A DNA stretch of 53,988 nucleotides from Hylemonella gracilis ATCC 19624. Its GTDB lineage: Bacteria > Pseudomonadota > Gammaproteobacteria > Burkholderiales > Burkholderiaceae_C. Position numbers and translations under genes: made by a program. The DNA lies in assembly GCF_000211835.1 (NCBI RefSeq), contig NZ_AEGR01000041.1, forward strand, positions 1 through 53,988, in the 5' to 3' direction. The notes under the pieces are model-generated. The model had not been told where the DNA came from. It saw nothing but the letters and a program-made list of their open reading frames with translations, and did no database searches. Numbering within the stretch: the stretch's first letter is position 1; every line of letters starts with the position of its first letter. Positions 1-9,200 of this stretch are shown piece after piece.

Positions 1-43
1 ACCCGCTACTGATCACCACGGCGCGCAGCGCGCGCCATGCGAC

Positions 44-70
44 AAAAAAACCGGCCTCGGCCGGTTTTTT
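44..70. terminator. Bidirectional rho-independent terminator
   Basis: A GC-rich hairpin (AACCGGCC, loop TC, GGCCGGTT) is flanked by an A-run on the left and a T-run on the right, so it could stop transcription in either direction. It probably ends the gene left of the window. The first 12 bases read Thr-Arg-Tyr-stop in frame 1, which could be the tail of that gene, but this is too little to call. Confidence 0.8.
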
Positions 71-129
71 CATGGGCCCAACGACAACGCGCATTAAGAT
101 GCGGCTCGTTCAATCACCAAGAGGACGTC

Positions 130-495
130 ATGATCCGATTCAGCGAAGAACATGTGTGGGTGCGCGTCGAGGGCGACATCGGCGTGGTGGGCATCACCGT
201 CCACGCGCAAGACACCCTGGGTGACATCGTGTTCGTCGAGCTGCCCGCGGTGGGCCGCGCGCTGGCGGCCGGGGACGTGGCTGGCGTGGTGGAGTCCGTC
301 AAGGCCGCCGCCGACGTGTACAGCCCGGTCAGCGGCACGGTGACCGAGGTGAACGAGGCCCTGCGGGAGGACCCGGCTCTCGCCAATGGTTCGCCCCTGG
401 ATGCAGGTTGGTTCTACAAGATTCGACTGTCTAGTCGGGTCGAACTTGATTCCTTGATGGACGAGGACAGCTACGCGAGCAGCTTGATGACCTGA
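130..495 (+). CDS. gcvH: Glycine cleavage system H protein (stand-alone)
   Basis: This is the lipoyl carrier of the glycine cleavage complex, which shuttles the aminomethyl group between the P, T and L proteins. The 121-residue product is close to the usual 125-130. It has the lipoyl-domain pattern with the modification site ESVKAA (Lys58), preceded by GDIVFVELP and followed by SPVSGTV. The start at 130 has an AGAGGA ribosome-binding site; the frame is open further upstream, but that part runs through the terminator and is not coding. No gcvT or gcvP lies next to it and the leader is too short for a glycine riboswitch. It could be a second, dispersed H protein serving lipoylation or another role. 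The family call is firm, the exact role less so. Confidence 0.88.
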   Translation: MIRFSEEHVWVRVEGDIGVVGITVHAQDTLGDIVFVELPAVGRALAAGDVAGVVESVKAAADVYSPVSGTVTEVNEALREDPALANGSPLDAGWFYKIRLSSRVELDSLMDEDSYASSLMT

Positions 496-524
496 GTGAG
501 GCTGGTCGGCGGGCGCCCCTTGGC

Positions 525-1316
525 TCAGTCCCAATAAGCCGGATCGGGCAATTCGCTGAAGACTTTGCGCAATTGCGCGCCCCAACGCTCGCGCAGCGAG
601 GCAAAGTACGGGTCCTTGGCATCGATCAGGGCTTGGCGCGTGACCCTCAGGCTGTCGGTCTGGTAGCACAGCAGGTCCAGGGGCAGCCCCACAGACAGAT
701 TGGACTTCATGGTCGAGTCCATCGAAATCAGGCAACACTTTGCCGCTTCGTCCAAGGACAGGTCGCCGTCAACCACGCGGTCCATGATGGGTTTGCCGTA
801 CTTGGACTCCCCGATCTGGAAGTAAGGCGTCTCGGGCGTGGCCTCGATGAAGTTGCCTGCGGCGTAAATGTTGAACAGTCGTGGCGGCTCGCCACGAATT
901 TGACCACCGAAGATCAGGTTGATGTTGAAGTCGATGCCGTACTCCTTGAGCGCGGCGGCTTCGCGGGCGTGCACACGACGCACCGTTTCGCCGACGATGC
1001 GCGCGGCCGAGAACATATTGGTCGCCGTCGCCAGATTGCGCCCCTCGTCCATCATCGCCTGTTGCTCGGCCGAGTCCGCTGGATTTTCGACCCGCCGCGG
1101 CTGCGTCGCTTGCTTCATCTGCACGCGCAAACTGCTGGCCACGGCCTGACTGAGCGAGAGATTGCCCGAGGACAGCAAGACCATCACCCGCTCGCCCGGC
1201 ACTTCGTAAACATGCATCTTGCGGAAAGTGCTGATCTGGTCCACCCCCGCGTTGGTGCGTGAGTCCGACAGAAAAACCAGGCCCGCATCAATGCGGACCG
1301 CCGTGCAGTAGGTCAT
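525..1316 (-). CDS. Proteasome-type protease, Anbu/BPH family
   Basis: A 263-residue Ntn-hydrolase of the Anbu (ancestral beta subunit, also called betaproteobacterial proteasome homologue) family, predicted to assemble into a cytoplasmic ring or spiral. I chose the Met at 1316 because the family begins Met-Thr-Tyr-Cys: removing Met exposes the Thr nucleophile without a propeptide. In mature numbering Asp17 (in LSDSRTNAG) and Lys32 (in FRKMHV) are present, matching the proteasomal Thr1/Asp17/Lys33 set within one residue. No convincing Shine-Dalgarno precedes this ATG; a TTG at 1370 is an alternative start but would bury the Thr. The family commonly sits with alpha-E, ATP-grasp and transglutaminase genes, all found just upstream here beyond one intervening gene. 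Its natural substrate is not established. Confidence 0.9.
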   Translation of the reverse strand: MTYCTAVRIDAGLVFLSDSRTNAGVDQISTFRKMHVYEVPGERVMVLLSSGNLSLSQAVASSLRVQMKQATQPRRVENPADSAEQQAMMDEGRNLATATNMFSAARIVGETVRRVHAREAAALKEYGIDFNINLIFGGQIRGEPPRLFNIYAAGNFIEATPETPYFQIGESKYGKPIMDRVVDGDLSLDEAAKCCLISMDSTMKSNLSVGLPLDLLCYQTDSLRVTRQALIDAKDPYFASLRERWGAQLRKVFSELPDPAYWD

Positions 1317-1484
1317 GGTGAGGTGGCCGTGGCACCGCGCTGCCGCGTTGCCCCAGCAAGATGAAGTCAAGGGTTCACCATCTTAGCGGCCTGCGCGCAT
1401 CCGGCCAGGTCGCTGACCTCAAGCCTGGGTGGATACCCCAGCGGTCACCGCAACCTTCCCGAACCAGCCGCCGCCGGCCGTCAC

Positions 1485-3224
1485 TCACGCGATGGCGACC
1501 GTCTCCGCTTCCTGCAAAGCTCGCCACATGACCTTGCCACTGCCACTCTTGGGCAATGCCTCGACGAACTGCACGATGCGCGGCGCCTTGTAGACCGCCA
1601 TGTTCTCGCGGCACCAGGCCATGATGTCTTCTTCGCTCACCACACCAACCTGCCCAGGGCGCAGAACCACCACCGCCTTGACAGTCTCTCCTCGATAGTT
1701 GTCCTTGGCGGCGATCACGCAGGCTTCCTGGATGGCGGGGTGCCTGAACATCAGGGCCTCCACCTCCGCCGGCCAGACCTTGAAGCCGCTGGCGTTGATC
1801 ATGCGTTTGAGGCGATCGGTGATGAAGAAATAACCTTCTTCATCCACGCGCCCCAGGTCACCGGTGCGGAAGAACCGCTTGCCATCGAGCTCAAAGAAGG
1901 CCTCCCGGGTGGCGTCCGGCCGTTTCCAATAACCTTGGAACACCATGGGACCGTGCACGACGATTTCACCCTGCTCGCCTGGCGGCAGCTCCCGCAGAGT
2001 CCCGGGATCCACCACACGCGCGTCGCAACCCATGAAGGGAATGCCCAGGCATTGCTGCTTCGGTCGATCAGGCGGATTGCTGTGCGAGGGGGCCGCGGTC
2101 TCGGTGAGTCCGTACCCCTCGGCGTAGCGCAGGTTGAACTGCTCGAACAGACGCTGCGCCACGGCCTGCGGCATGGCCGCGCCGCCGCCGCCGATGTAGG
2201 CCAAGCTGGAAAGATCAAAGCGTGCGAAGTTGGGACTGGCCATCAGATCGATCACCATGGTGGGAATATTGGTCCAGCTTGTGACCCGCCATTTGGAGAT
2301 CAGCCGCCCGGCGAGCTCCCTGTCCCAGCGCGGCATGATGACCAGGGTGGCGCCGCTGTAGATGGCGGCGTGCATCATGCTGACCATGCCGGTGATGTGG
2401 AACATGGGCACGACGGCCAGCACCACCGTCTCCATCGAGGCCCCGCTCCAGAGGCTGCCAGCGACTGCGTTGTGCATCAGGCTGGCATGGGTGTGCATGC
2501 ATCCCTTGGGCAAGCCGGTGGTCCCACTCGTGTAGGGCAAGGCCGCCAGATCATCCGCCCCCGCAATGACCCCGGGCAAAACATGCGCGTTGAGCAGGAC
2601 CTCGCTCCAGTCATGAACTTGCCCGCCCTCGAGCGCGGGCAAGGGATGGCGAGTCTGCAGCCACGACGACCAGGCCTCGGGCGGCGCATCATCGCCTGCC
2701 GCGTCAGGATCGAAGGCGTCGGTGAATTGCGTCACGATCAAGTGCAGCAAACGCTTGGGCGCTGGCAGTGCATTGCTGGCACGGGCCAATTCCGGCGCGA
2801 GATCGCCCGTGGTGATGGCGACCTTGACGTCCGGATCGGTGATGTAGTGCTTCAACTCCTCGAACCGGTTCATGGGATTGACCGGCACCACGACCGCATT
2901 CGCGCGCAGGATGGCGAAATGCGCGACGACCAGTTGCGGCGAGTTCTGCATGTCCAGGATCACACGGTCTCCCTGCTCCACCCCCAGGCTGTGCAAGAAG
3001 GCAGCCATGTGTTCCGCTTGGCGAGCCAGTTCCGCATACGACATCACTTCCCCAAGAAACGCCAATGCCGGCTTGTCGGGATAGCGTTGCGCGCTGATGG
3101 CCAGATTCATCCAGAGCGACGTTTGCGGGGGCGTGATCGCGTGCGGCAGGCGCTTGGGCCAGTGAGCGTGGTGGGGACGCCTGTCCGAAACCGGGGACGG
3201 CGAGGAAGGATTCTGCGCGGACAT
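1485..3224 (-). CDS. AMP-dependent acyl-CoA synthetase (long-chain fatty acid-CoA ligase type)
   Basis: An ANL-superfamily adenylating enzyme that activates a carboxylic acid with ATP and transfers it to CoA. The 579-residue product carries the phosphate-binding motif YTSGTTGLPKG (about residues 231-241), the aromatic motif GYGLTE, the FFRTGDLG hinge region, and the catalytic C-terminal lysine in KSGSGKV (about residue 564). The start at 3224 has AGGAG nine bases upstream, preferred over a longer frame starting at 3260. It lies between the alpha-E gene (190-base gap) and the Anbu gene (168-base gap), all on one strand, but the gaps are long enough that co-transcription is uncertain. Substrate length cannot be read from sequence. 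It has no known place in the Anbu cluster and may be an insertion or an unrelated gene. Confidence 0.9.
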   Translation of the reverse strand: MSAQNPSSPSPVSDRRPHHAHWPKRLPHAITPPQTSLWMNLAISAQRYPDKPALAFLGEVMSYAELARQAEHMAAFLHSLGVEQGDRVILDMQNSPQLVVAHFAILRANAVVVPVNPMNRFEELKHYITDPDVKVAITTGDLAPELARASNALPAPKRLLHLIVTQFTDAFDPDAAGDDAPPEAWSSWLQTRHPLPALEGGQVHDWSEVLLNAHVLPGVIAGADDLAALPYTSGTTGLPKGCMHTHASLMHNAVAGSLWSGASMETVVLAVVPMFHITGMVSMMHAAIYSGATLVIMPRWDRELAGRLISKWRVTSWTNIPTMVIDLMASPNFARFDLSSLAYIGGGGAAMPQAVAQRLFEQFNLRYAEGYGLTETAAPSHSNPPDRPKQQCLGIPFMGCDARVVDPGTLRELPPGEQGEIVVHGPMVFQGYWKRPDATREAFFELDGKRFFRTGDLGRVDEEGYFFITDRLKRMINASGFKVWPAEVEALMFRHPAIQEACVIAAKDNYRGETVKAVVVLRPGQVGVVSEEDIMAWCRENMAVYKAPRIVQFVEALPKSGSGKVMWRALQEAETVAIA

Positions 3225-3336
3225 GACAAGGAACTCCTGGTGCGGCAAACTACCAAGCAACCAGACTAGCCGCGCCGGTGAGCGCCGCGCATCCGGGAAA
3301 GCGCCAAAGCCCGCGCGGTCATCCAGGCTATCCCCA

Positions 3337-3353
3337 AGGTGAACGCGTCACCT
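3337..3353. other. Small inverted repeat between alpha-E and acyl-CoA synthetase genes
   Basis: AGGTGA and TCACCT arms of 6 bp flank a 5-base loop, with no T-run on either side. It is the only structure I see in the 189-base gap and is not a convincing terminator. Confidence 0.3.
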
Positions 3354-3413
3354 GGGAGACAGACCGGAGCAAAAGACGACTGGCGCGGACTACCGCCCCG
3401 AAAGTGCCAAGCC

Positions 3414-4385
3414 TTAGGCGAGCTCGGGCACCAGGAAATCGCGGCTGATGCGCGCGCCGATGTCGTTGACCCGCTCCAGGAACTTGGTCAAGAAAGCATG
3501 CAAGCCGGTGGCCAGGATGTCGTCGATGCGCTCGTACTGCAACTCCGCCAGCAGCTTGCCCGCCAGGTGACGGGTTTCGGCGATGCCCTCCGTCGCGCTT
3601 TCGCCCGCCACGAGGCCGAGGTTCTTCACCACCTCGGCCATGCTGGCGTGCAATGAACGCGGCATGTCGGCGCGCAGGATCAAGAGCTCGGCCACCCGCT
3701 CGGGGCGGATCACGTCACGGTAGACCTTGCGGTAGATCTCGAAGGCCGACACGCTGCGAAGGATGGCGCTCCAATGGTAGAAATCGTAGGCGCGGTCCTT
3801 TTCGTCGGCGTTGCCAAAAAACTCGCTCTGCACCGCATGGAACTTCACGTCCACCAACCGCGCCGTGTTGTCGGCGCGTTCGAGAAACGTGCCCAGACGC
3901 ATGAAGTGCAGCGCTTCGTCCACCAGCATGGTGCCCTGGGTGACCCCTCGGGACAGGTGCGAGCGGTGCTTGACCCATTCCAGCAGGCGTGCGGGGTCGC
4001 GTTCCAGATCCCCGAGGCGCAGCATGCGCTTGAACTCCAGCCAGGTTTGGTTCTGCGTTTCCCAGACCTCGGTGGTCAGGCTGCCGCGCACGGCGCGCGC
4101 GTTTTCGCGGGCCGCGCGCAGGCAAGACAGGATGGACGACGGGTTGTTTTCGTCGCTGACCATGAAGGCCATCACGTCGCGTGGCGTCACCTCGCCATGG
4201 CGCGCGGTGTAGGCGGGCAACAGTTCGCTGATGGACAGCAGGCTCTGCCAGCCCAGCAAGGCCACGGCGGCGGACTGGGGCAGCATGGCAGTTTCATGGT
4301 TGACGCTCAACATGCGGGCGGTGTTTTCGGCCCGTTCCGTGTAGCGGTTCATCCAAAACAGATGGTCGGCGGTACGCGACAGCAT
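3414..4385 (-). CDS. Alpha-E domain protein (DUF403, COG2307)
   Basis: A 323-residue, largely alpha-helical protein beginning MLSRTADHLFWMNRYTERAENTAR, which is the typical N-terminus of this family. The alpha-E fold has no demonstrated enzymatic activity; it is found almost always beside the circularly permuted ATP-grasp protein and has been suggested to assist it in forming peptide-like bonds. Here its start lies 23 bases after the stop of the ATP-grasp gene on the same strand, so the two are almost certainly one operon. Length is normal and there is no signal peptide or membrane segment. Function is inferred from context only. Confidence 0.92.
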   Translation of the reverse strand: MLSRTADHLFWMNRYTERAENTARMLSVNHETAMLPQSAAVALLGWQSLLSISELLPAYTARHGEVTPRDVMAFMVSDENNPSSILSCLRAARENARAVRGSLTTEVWETQNQTWLEFKRMLRLGDLERDPARLLEWVKHRSHLSRGVTQGTMLVDEALHFMRLGTFLERADNTARLVDVKFHAVQSEFFGNADEKDRAYDFYHWSAILRSVSAFEIYRKVYRDVIRPERVAELLILRADMPRSLHASMAEVVKNLGLVAGESATEGIAETRHLAGKLLAELQYERIDDILATGLHAFLTKFLERVNDIGARISRDFLVPELA

Positions 4386-4408
4386 TCAAACTTCTCCTCA
4401 AGCCGACG

Positions 4409-5914
4409 TCAAACTTCCAGTACCCAGGAATCCTTGGTGCCCCCGCCCTGCGACGAATTGACCACCAGGGAACCTTCCTTGAGCGCCACGCGGGTCAGCC
4501 CCCCCGCGACCATCTGCACGGTCTTGCCCGTCAGCACGAAGGGCCGCAAGTCGATGTGACGTGGCGCGATGCCGCTTTCAACAAAGGTCGGGCAGGTCGA
4601 CAGGGACAACGTGGGCTGCGCGATGTAGTTGCCCGGTTTTTCCTTGAGCACGCGGGCGAAATCCTCGATCTGCTGGCGGGTCGAGGCCGGCCCGACCAGC
4701 ATGCCGTAGCCGCCCGCGCCATGCACCTCCTTGACCACCAGGTCTTTCAGGTTGGCCAGCACGTATTTCAGATCCTCGGGCTTGCGACACATGTAGGTGG
4801 GCACGTTGTTGAGGATGGGTTTCTCGCCAAGGTAGAACTCGATCATCGCGGGCACGTAGGGGTAGATGGACTTGTCGTCCGCCACTCCCGTGCCAACAGC
4901 GTTGCAAAGGGTCACGTGACCGGCGCAGTAGGCCTCCATCAAGCCGGCGCAGCCCAGGGTCGAATCGGCGCGGAACACGTGCGGGTCCAGGAAGTCATCG
5001 TCAAGCCGTCGGTAAATCACGTCGACGCGCTTGGGACCGCGCGTGGTGCGCATGTAGACAAAACCGTCGCGCACGAACAGATCCTGCCCCTGAACCAGTT
5101 CCACACCCATTTGCTGGGCCAGGAAAGCGTGCTCGAAATAGGCGCTGTTGTACATGCCGGGCGTGAGCACGACCACGGTGGGCTCGCCCGTGGTGTCGGG
5201 AGCCGACGCGCGCAAGGTCTCGAGCAACAGGTCGGGATAGTGTTCGACCGGCGCGACGCGGTGTGCGTTGAACAACTCGGGGAAGAGCCGCATCATCATC
5301 TTGCGGTCTTCGATCATGTAGCTGACACCGCTGGGAACGCGCAGGTTGTCTTCCAGCACGTAGTACTGTCCCACGCCATCGGCATCTGGCGCACGCACGA
5401 TATCGACGCCGCTGATGTGAGAGTAGATGTCGTTGGGCACGTGCACACCCATCATCTGGGGACGGTACTGCGCGTTGTGCAGGATTTGCTCGGCCGGGAT
5501 CACGCCGGCGCGCAGGATTTCCTGGTCGTGGTAGACATCGTGGATGAAGCGGTTGAGCGCCGTCACGCGCTGCGCCAAGCCACGCTCCATGCCGCCCCAC
5601 TCCGCGGCGGGAATGATGCGGGGAATCAAATCAAAGGGAATCAGGCGCTCGGTCCCGGATCCGTCTTCGTCCTTGTCGCCATAGACCGCGAAGGTGATGC
5701 CCACGCGGCGGAAAATCATCTCGGCCTCTTCGCGCCGGGCTTTCATGGCGTCGGCACTCTGCGCCGCCAGCCATTGCGCGTAAGCCCGGTAATGAGATCG
5801 AATGTCGCTGGCAGTGCCTTGCGTCATGAACTGCGCGCCCGAGGCGCCACCCTGCTTCATCAGGCCGGCAGCCAACGCGCCGGACTCCAGGTACATCTCG
5901 TCAAACTTCAACAT
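4409..5914 (-). CDS. Circularly permuted ATP-grasp protein (DUF404/DUF407, COG2308)
   Basis: A 501-residue member of the circularly permuted ATP-grasp group, predicted to ligate a carboxylate to an amine through an acyl-phosphate. Visible landmarks are FDEMY at the N-terminus, the block TFAVYGDKDEDGSGTERLIPFD, the VKEVHGAGGYGMLVGPA loop, and the C-terminal SSQGGGTKDSWVLE. I start at 5914 because MLKFDEMY matches how relatives begin; an ATG at 5956 with a GAGG too close to it would add 14 residues. It is the first gene of the minus-strand operon with alpha-E. Relatives have been predicted to form peptide-like products, possibly handled by the linked transglutaminase and Anbu protease; that is inference. 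Confidence 0.92.
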   Translation of the reverse strand: MLKFDEMYLESGALAAGLMKQGGASGAQFMTQGTASDIRSHYRAYAQWLAAQSADAMKARREEAEMIFRRVGITFAVYGDKDEDGSGTERLIPFDLIPRIIPAAEWGGMERGLAQRVTALNRFIHDVYHDQEILRAGVIPAEQILHNAQYRPQMMGVHVPNDIYSHISGVDIVRAPDADGVGQYYVLEDNLRVPSGVSYMIEDRKMMMRLFPELFNAHRVAPVEHYPDLLLETLRASAPDTTGEPTVVVLTPGMYNSAYFEHAFLAQQMGVELVQGQDLFVRDGFVYMRTTRGPKRVDVIYRRLDDDFLDPHVFRADSTLGCAGLMEAYCAGHVTLCNAVGTGVADDKSIYPYVPAMIEFYLGEKPILNNVPTYMCRKPEDLKYVLANLKDLVVKEVHGAGGYGMLVGPASTRQQIEDFARVLKEKPGNYIAQPTLSLSTCPTFVESGIAPRHIDLRPFVLTGKTVQMVAGGLTRVALKEGSLVVNSSQGGGTKDSWVLEV

Positions 5915-6257
5915 GCGGCCTAGCCTTGCTCTGGGTCTTTCCGATCTTCCGGTCATGCCCTCGTCTCAGCTTACGGTAAGGGGTTCCAGACGTTGACGAG
6001 GCGGTGCCTCGCCAGCGGTCTGCACTTCACTTGGCTGCAAAGACTTGTGCGTGACCTGAACACAAGCGTACCAGCAAATTCCGGGCCTACCCCCAAATAG
6101 GGGCCACGGATGCGCCGCCCTCACATCCATGCTCCCTTGGCTCAGCTCTTGCTATAAGCTGTTCAAACCGCACCGGGGTTGAACACATCACTCTCCGTCA
6201 TCTGCCGCAACGCACGGCTCACCACCACGCCTCCACCCAGCCCGTCCCCATCGCGCC
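5915..6257. other. Divergent intergenic region of the ATP-grasp/transglutaminase cluster
   Basis: A 343-base gap between divergent genes that should hold both promoters. I see a CGAGGC/GCCTCG inverted repeat near 5996-6010 and a TATAAG at 6153 without a correctly spaced -35. No clear consensus promoter or operator can be supported. Confidence 0.4.
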
Positions 6258-9200
6258 ATGTCCATCCACGCCGCACTCCAGCACGTCACCCACTACAAGT
6301 ACGACCGTCCGGTACAACTGGGTCCGCAGACCGTGCGGCTGAGACCTGCGCCCCATTGCCGCAGCAAGATCATCTCGTACTCGCTGCGGGTTGAACCGGC
6401 CCAGCATTTCATCAATTGGCAGCAAGACCCCTTCGCCAACTACCAGGCGCGGCTGGTGTTTCCTGACAAGACCCGCGAATTCAAGGTCGCGATCGATCTG
6501 GTGGTCGAGATGGCGGTGTACAACCCCTTCGACTTCTTCCTTGAGCCAGAGGCGGAGCATTTCCCCTTCAGCTACAACCCCGCCTTGAGTGAGGAACTGG
6601 CGCCTTACTTGGTGGCAGCGCCACTCACGCCGCTGCTCAAGCAGTACCTGGAGGGCATTGATCGCCAGAAACGCCGCACGGTGGATTTCCTGGTCGCGCT
6701 CAACCAGCGGCTGCAAACCGACATCCAGTACCTCATCAGGCTGGAACCTGGCGTGCAAACCCCAGAAGAAACGTTGCGCAAGGCCAGCGGTTCCTGCCGC
6801 GATTCTGGCTGGCTGCTGGTCAACCTGCTGAGGCATTGCGGCTTGGCGGCACGTTTTGTCTCGGGTTACCTGATCCAACTGACGCCAGACGTGAAAGCCA
6901 TCGATGGCCCCAGTGGCACCACCGTCGACTTCACGGACCTGCATGCCTGGTGCGAGGTCTACCTGCCCGGCGCGGGTTGGATCGGCCTGGACCCCACCAG
7001 CGGCCTGATGGCGGGCGAGGGCCACGTTCCGCTGGCCTGCACTCCGCAACCGTCCGGTGCCGCGCCCATTGAGGGCATGTTTTCGGTGGCGGGCCCCGAG
7101 AGTGACGGGGACGAGGCAGAAGTCGAGTTTTCACACCACATGGAGGTGACGCGCATCCACGAATCGCCGCGCGTGACCAAGCCCTACAGCGATGCGCAAT
7201 GGGCCGCCATCATGGCCCTGGGAGAGCAGGTGGAAAGCCAGTTGCAGGCGGGCGATGTGCGCCTGACCATGGGCGGCGAACCCACTTTTGTCGCCACCAG
7301 CGATCGCGATGCACCTGAATGGAACACCGATGCACTAGGCCCCACCAAACGTGGCTACGCCACCGAGTTGGTGCACAAATTGCGCACCGAATATGGGCGA
7401 GGTGGTTTTCTTCATTTCGGGCAAGGCAAGTGGTACCCGGGCGAGCAGTTGCCACGTTGGGCTTTGTCCATTTGCTGGCGGGCTGATGGCGAACCCATCT
7501 GGCACGACCCGGACTTGTTCGCCGACGAGCGATCACCAGGCCAATACGGCAGTGAAGACGCCCGCCTATTCACCCACACGCTGGCCAGCAAGTTGGGGCT
7601 GAACACACGGTACATCCAGCCTGGCTACGAGGACACGTGGTACTACCTGTGGCGCGAGCGACGCCTGCCGGTCAATGTGGACCCCTTCGATGCCCGACTG
7701 GACGACGAACTGGAACGCCAGCGCCTGCGGCGGGTCTTCAGCCAGAAATTGGATGCTGTCGTGGGCTACGCGCTGCCCTTGCAGGCGGGTGCGGGGCCTA
7801 CGCTGGGAGGCTCCCGCTGGAGCACTGGCCCCTGGTTCTTCAGGGACGAGCGCATGTACCTCATGCCGGGCGACTCGGCCATGGGGTATCGCCTGCCTTT
7901 GGACTCCCTGCCCTGGGTCGGTGAGGGCGACTATCCGTGGGTCATCCAACAAGACCCCTATGACCCGCGCCCACCGCTGCAGCGCGCTGCGGCCATCCGG
8001 GCGCAGTACACAGCCCGCAAACTGAGTGGCAATGGCAACGGTGACTGGGGAGGCGAATCCCAGACCGCCAGCCCCACTGGCATGAACCCCGGTACGGTGC
8101 AGCATGCGGCGGCGTCTCAACGCCACCCCCAGCGTTTCGAATCCGCGCACTGGATCACGCGGACCGCGCTGTGCGTGGAGGCGCGCGACCCCATGCGCGC
8201 CAACGGTCCAAAGGCAGAACGAGAACATGGCGGCAAGAGCGGCCTCCTCTATGTCTTCATGCCGCCCCTGGCGCGACTGGAAGACTATCTGGACCTGCTG
8301 TCCGCAATCGAGGCGACGGCCGCCGAACTGGGCTTCAAGATCGTGCTCGAAGGCTACCCGCCACCGCGCGACGCCCGACTCAAGATGCTGCAGGTCACGC
8401 CTGACCCCGGTGTGATCGAGGTCAACATCCACCCTTCGCACAACTGGAAGGAGCTGGTTCAACGCACCGAGTTCCTTTACCAAGCGGCCTTCGAAACGCA
8501 CCTGTGCGCCGAAAAGTTCATGACCGATGGTCGCCACACCGGCACTGGCGGAGGCAACCACTTCGTGCTTGGCGGAGCCACGCCCGCCGACAGTCCCTTC
8601 TTGCGCCGACCGGAACTGCTGGCCAGCCTGCTGCTCTACTGGCACAACCACCCATCGCTGAGCTACTTGTTCAGCGGCCTCTTCATCGGCCCGACCAGCC
8701 AGGCGCCGCGGGTGGACGAGGCTCGCAACGACCAGCTGTACGAGCTGGAGATCGCGCTGCGCGAGATCCAGGTGAACCGCCAGAAGTACGGGCAGGACAT
8801 GCCGCCCTGGCTGCTGGACCGCACACTGCGCAACATCCTGATCGACGTGACGGGCAACACCCACCGTAGCGAGTTCTGCATCGACAAGATGTACTCGCCG
8901 GATGGCCCCACCGGCCGCCTGGGCCTGCTGGAACTGCGCGCGTTTGAGATGCCACCCCACGCGCGCATGAGCATCGCGCAGCAGTTGCTGTTGCGCGCCC
9001 TGGTCGCACGCTTCTGGCAGCAGCCCTACCAGGCACCCGCCACGCGTTGGGGCACGGAGTTGCATGATCGATTCCTGTTGCCTACCTTCGTCAAGATGGA
9101 CTTTGCCGACGTCTTGCAAGAGATGCGACAAGCCGGTTTCGCCTTCGAGGACGCGTGGTTCGCCCCGCATTTCGAGTTCCGCTTTCCGCTCGCCGGTGAA

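Noticed and set aside
4556-5923. A 455-codon plus-strand frame opposite the ATP-grasp gene
   Set aside because: No motif, antisense to a conserved gene, and composition typical of a shadow frame.
6137-6158. Possible promoter TTGGCT...TATAAG before the transglutaminase gene
   Set aside because: The spacer is only 10 bases, too short for a sigma-70 promoter.
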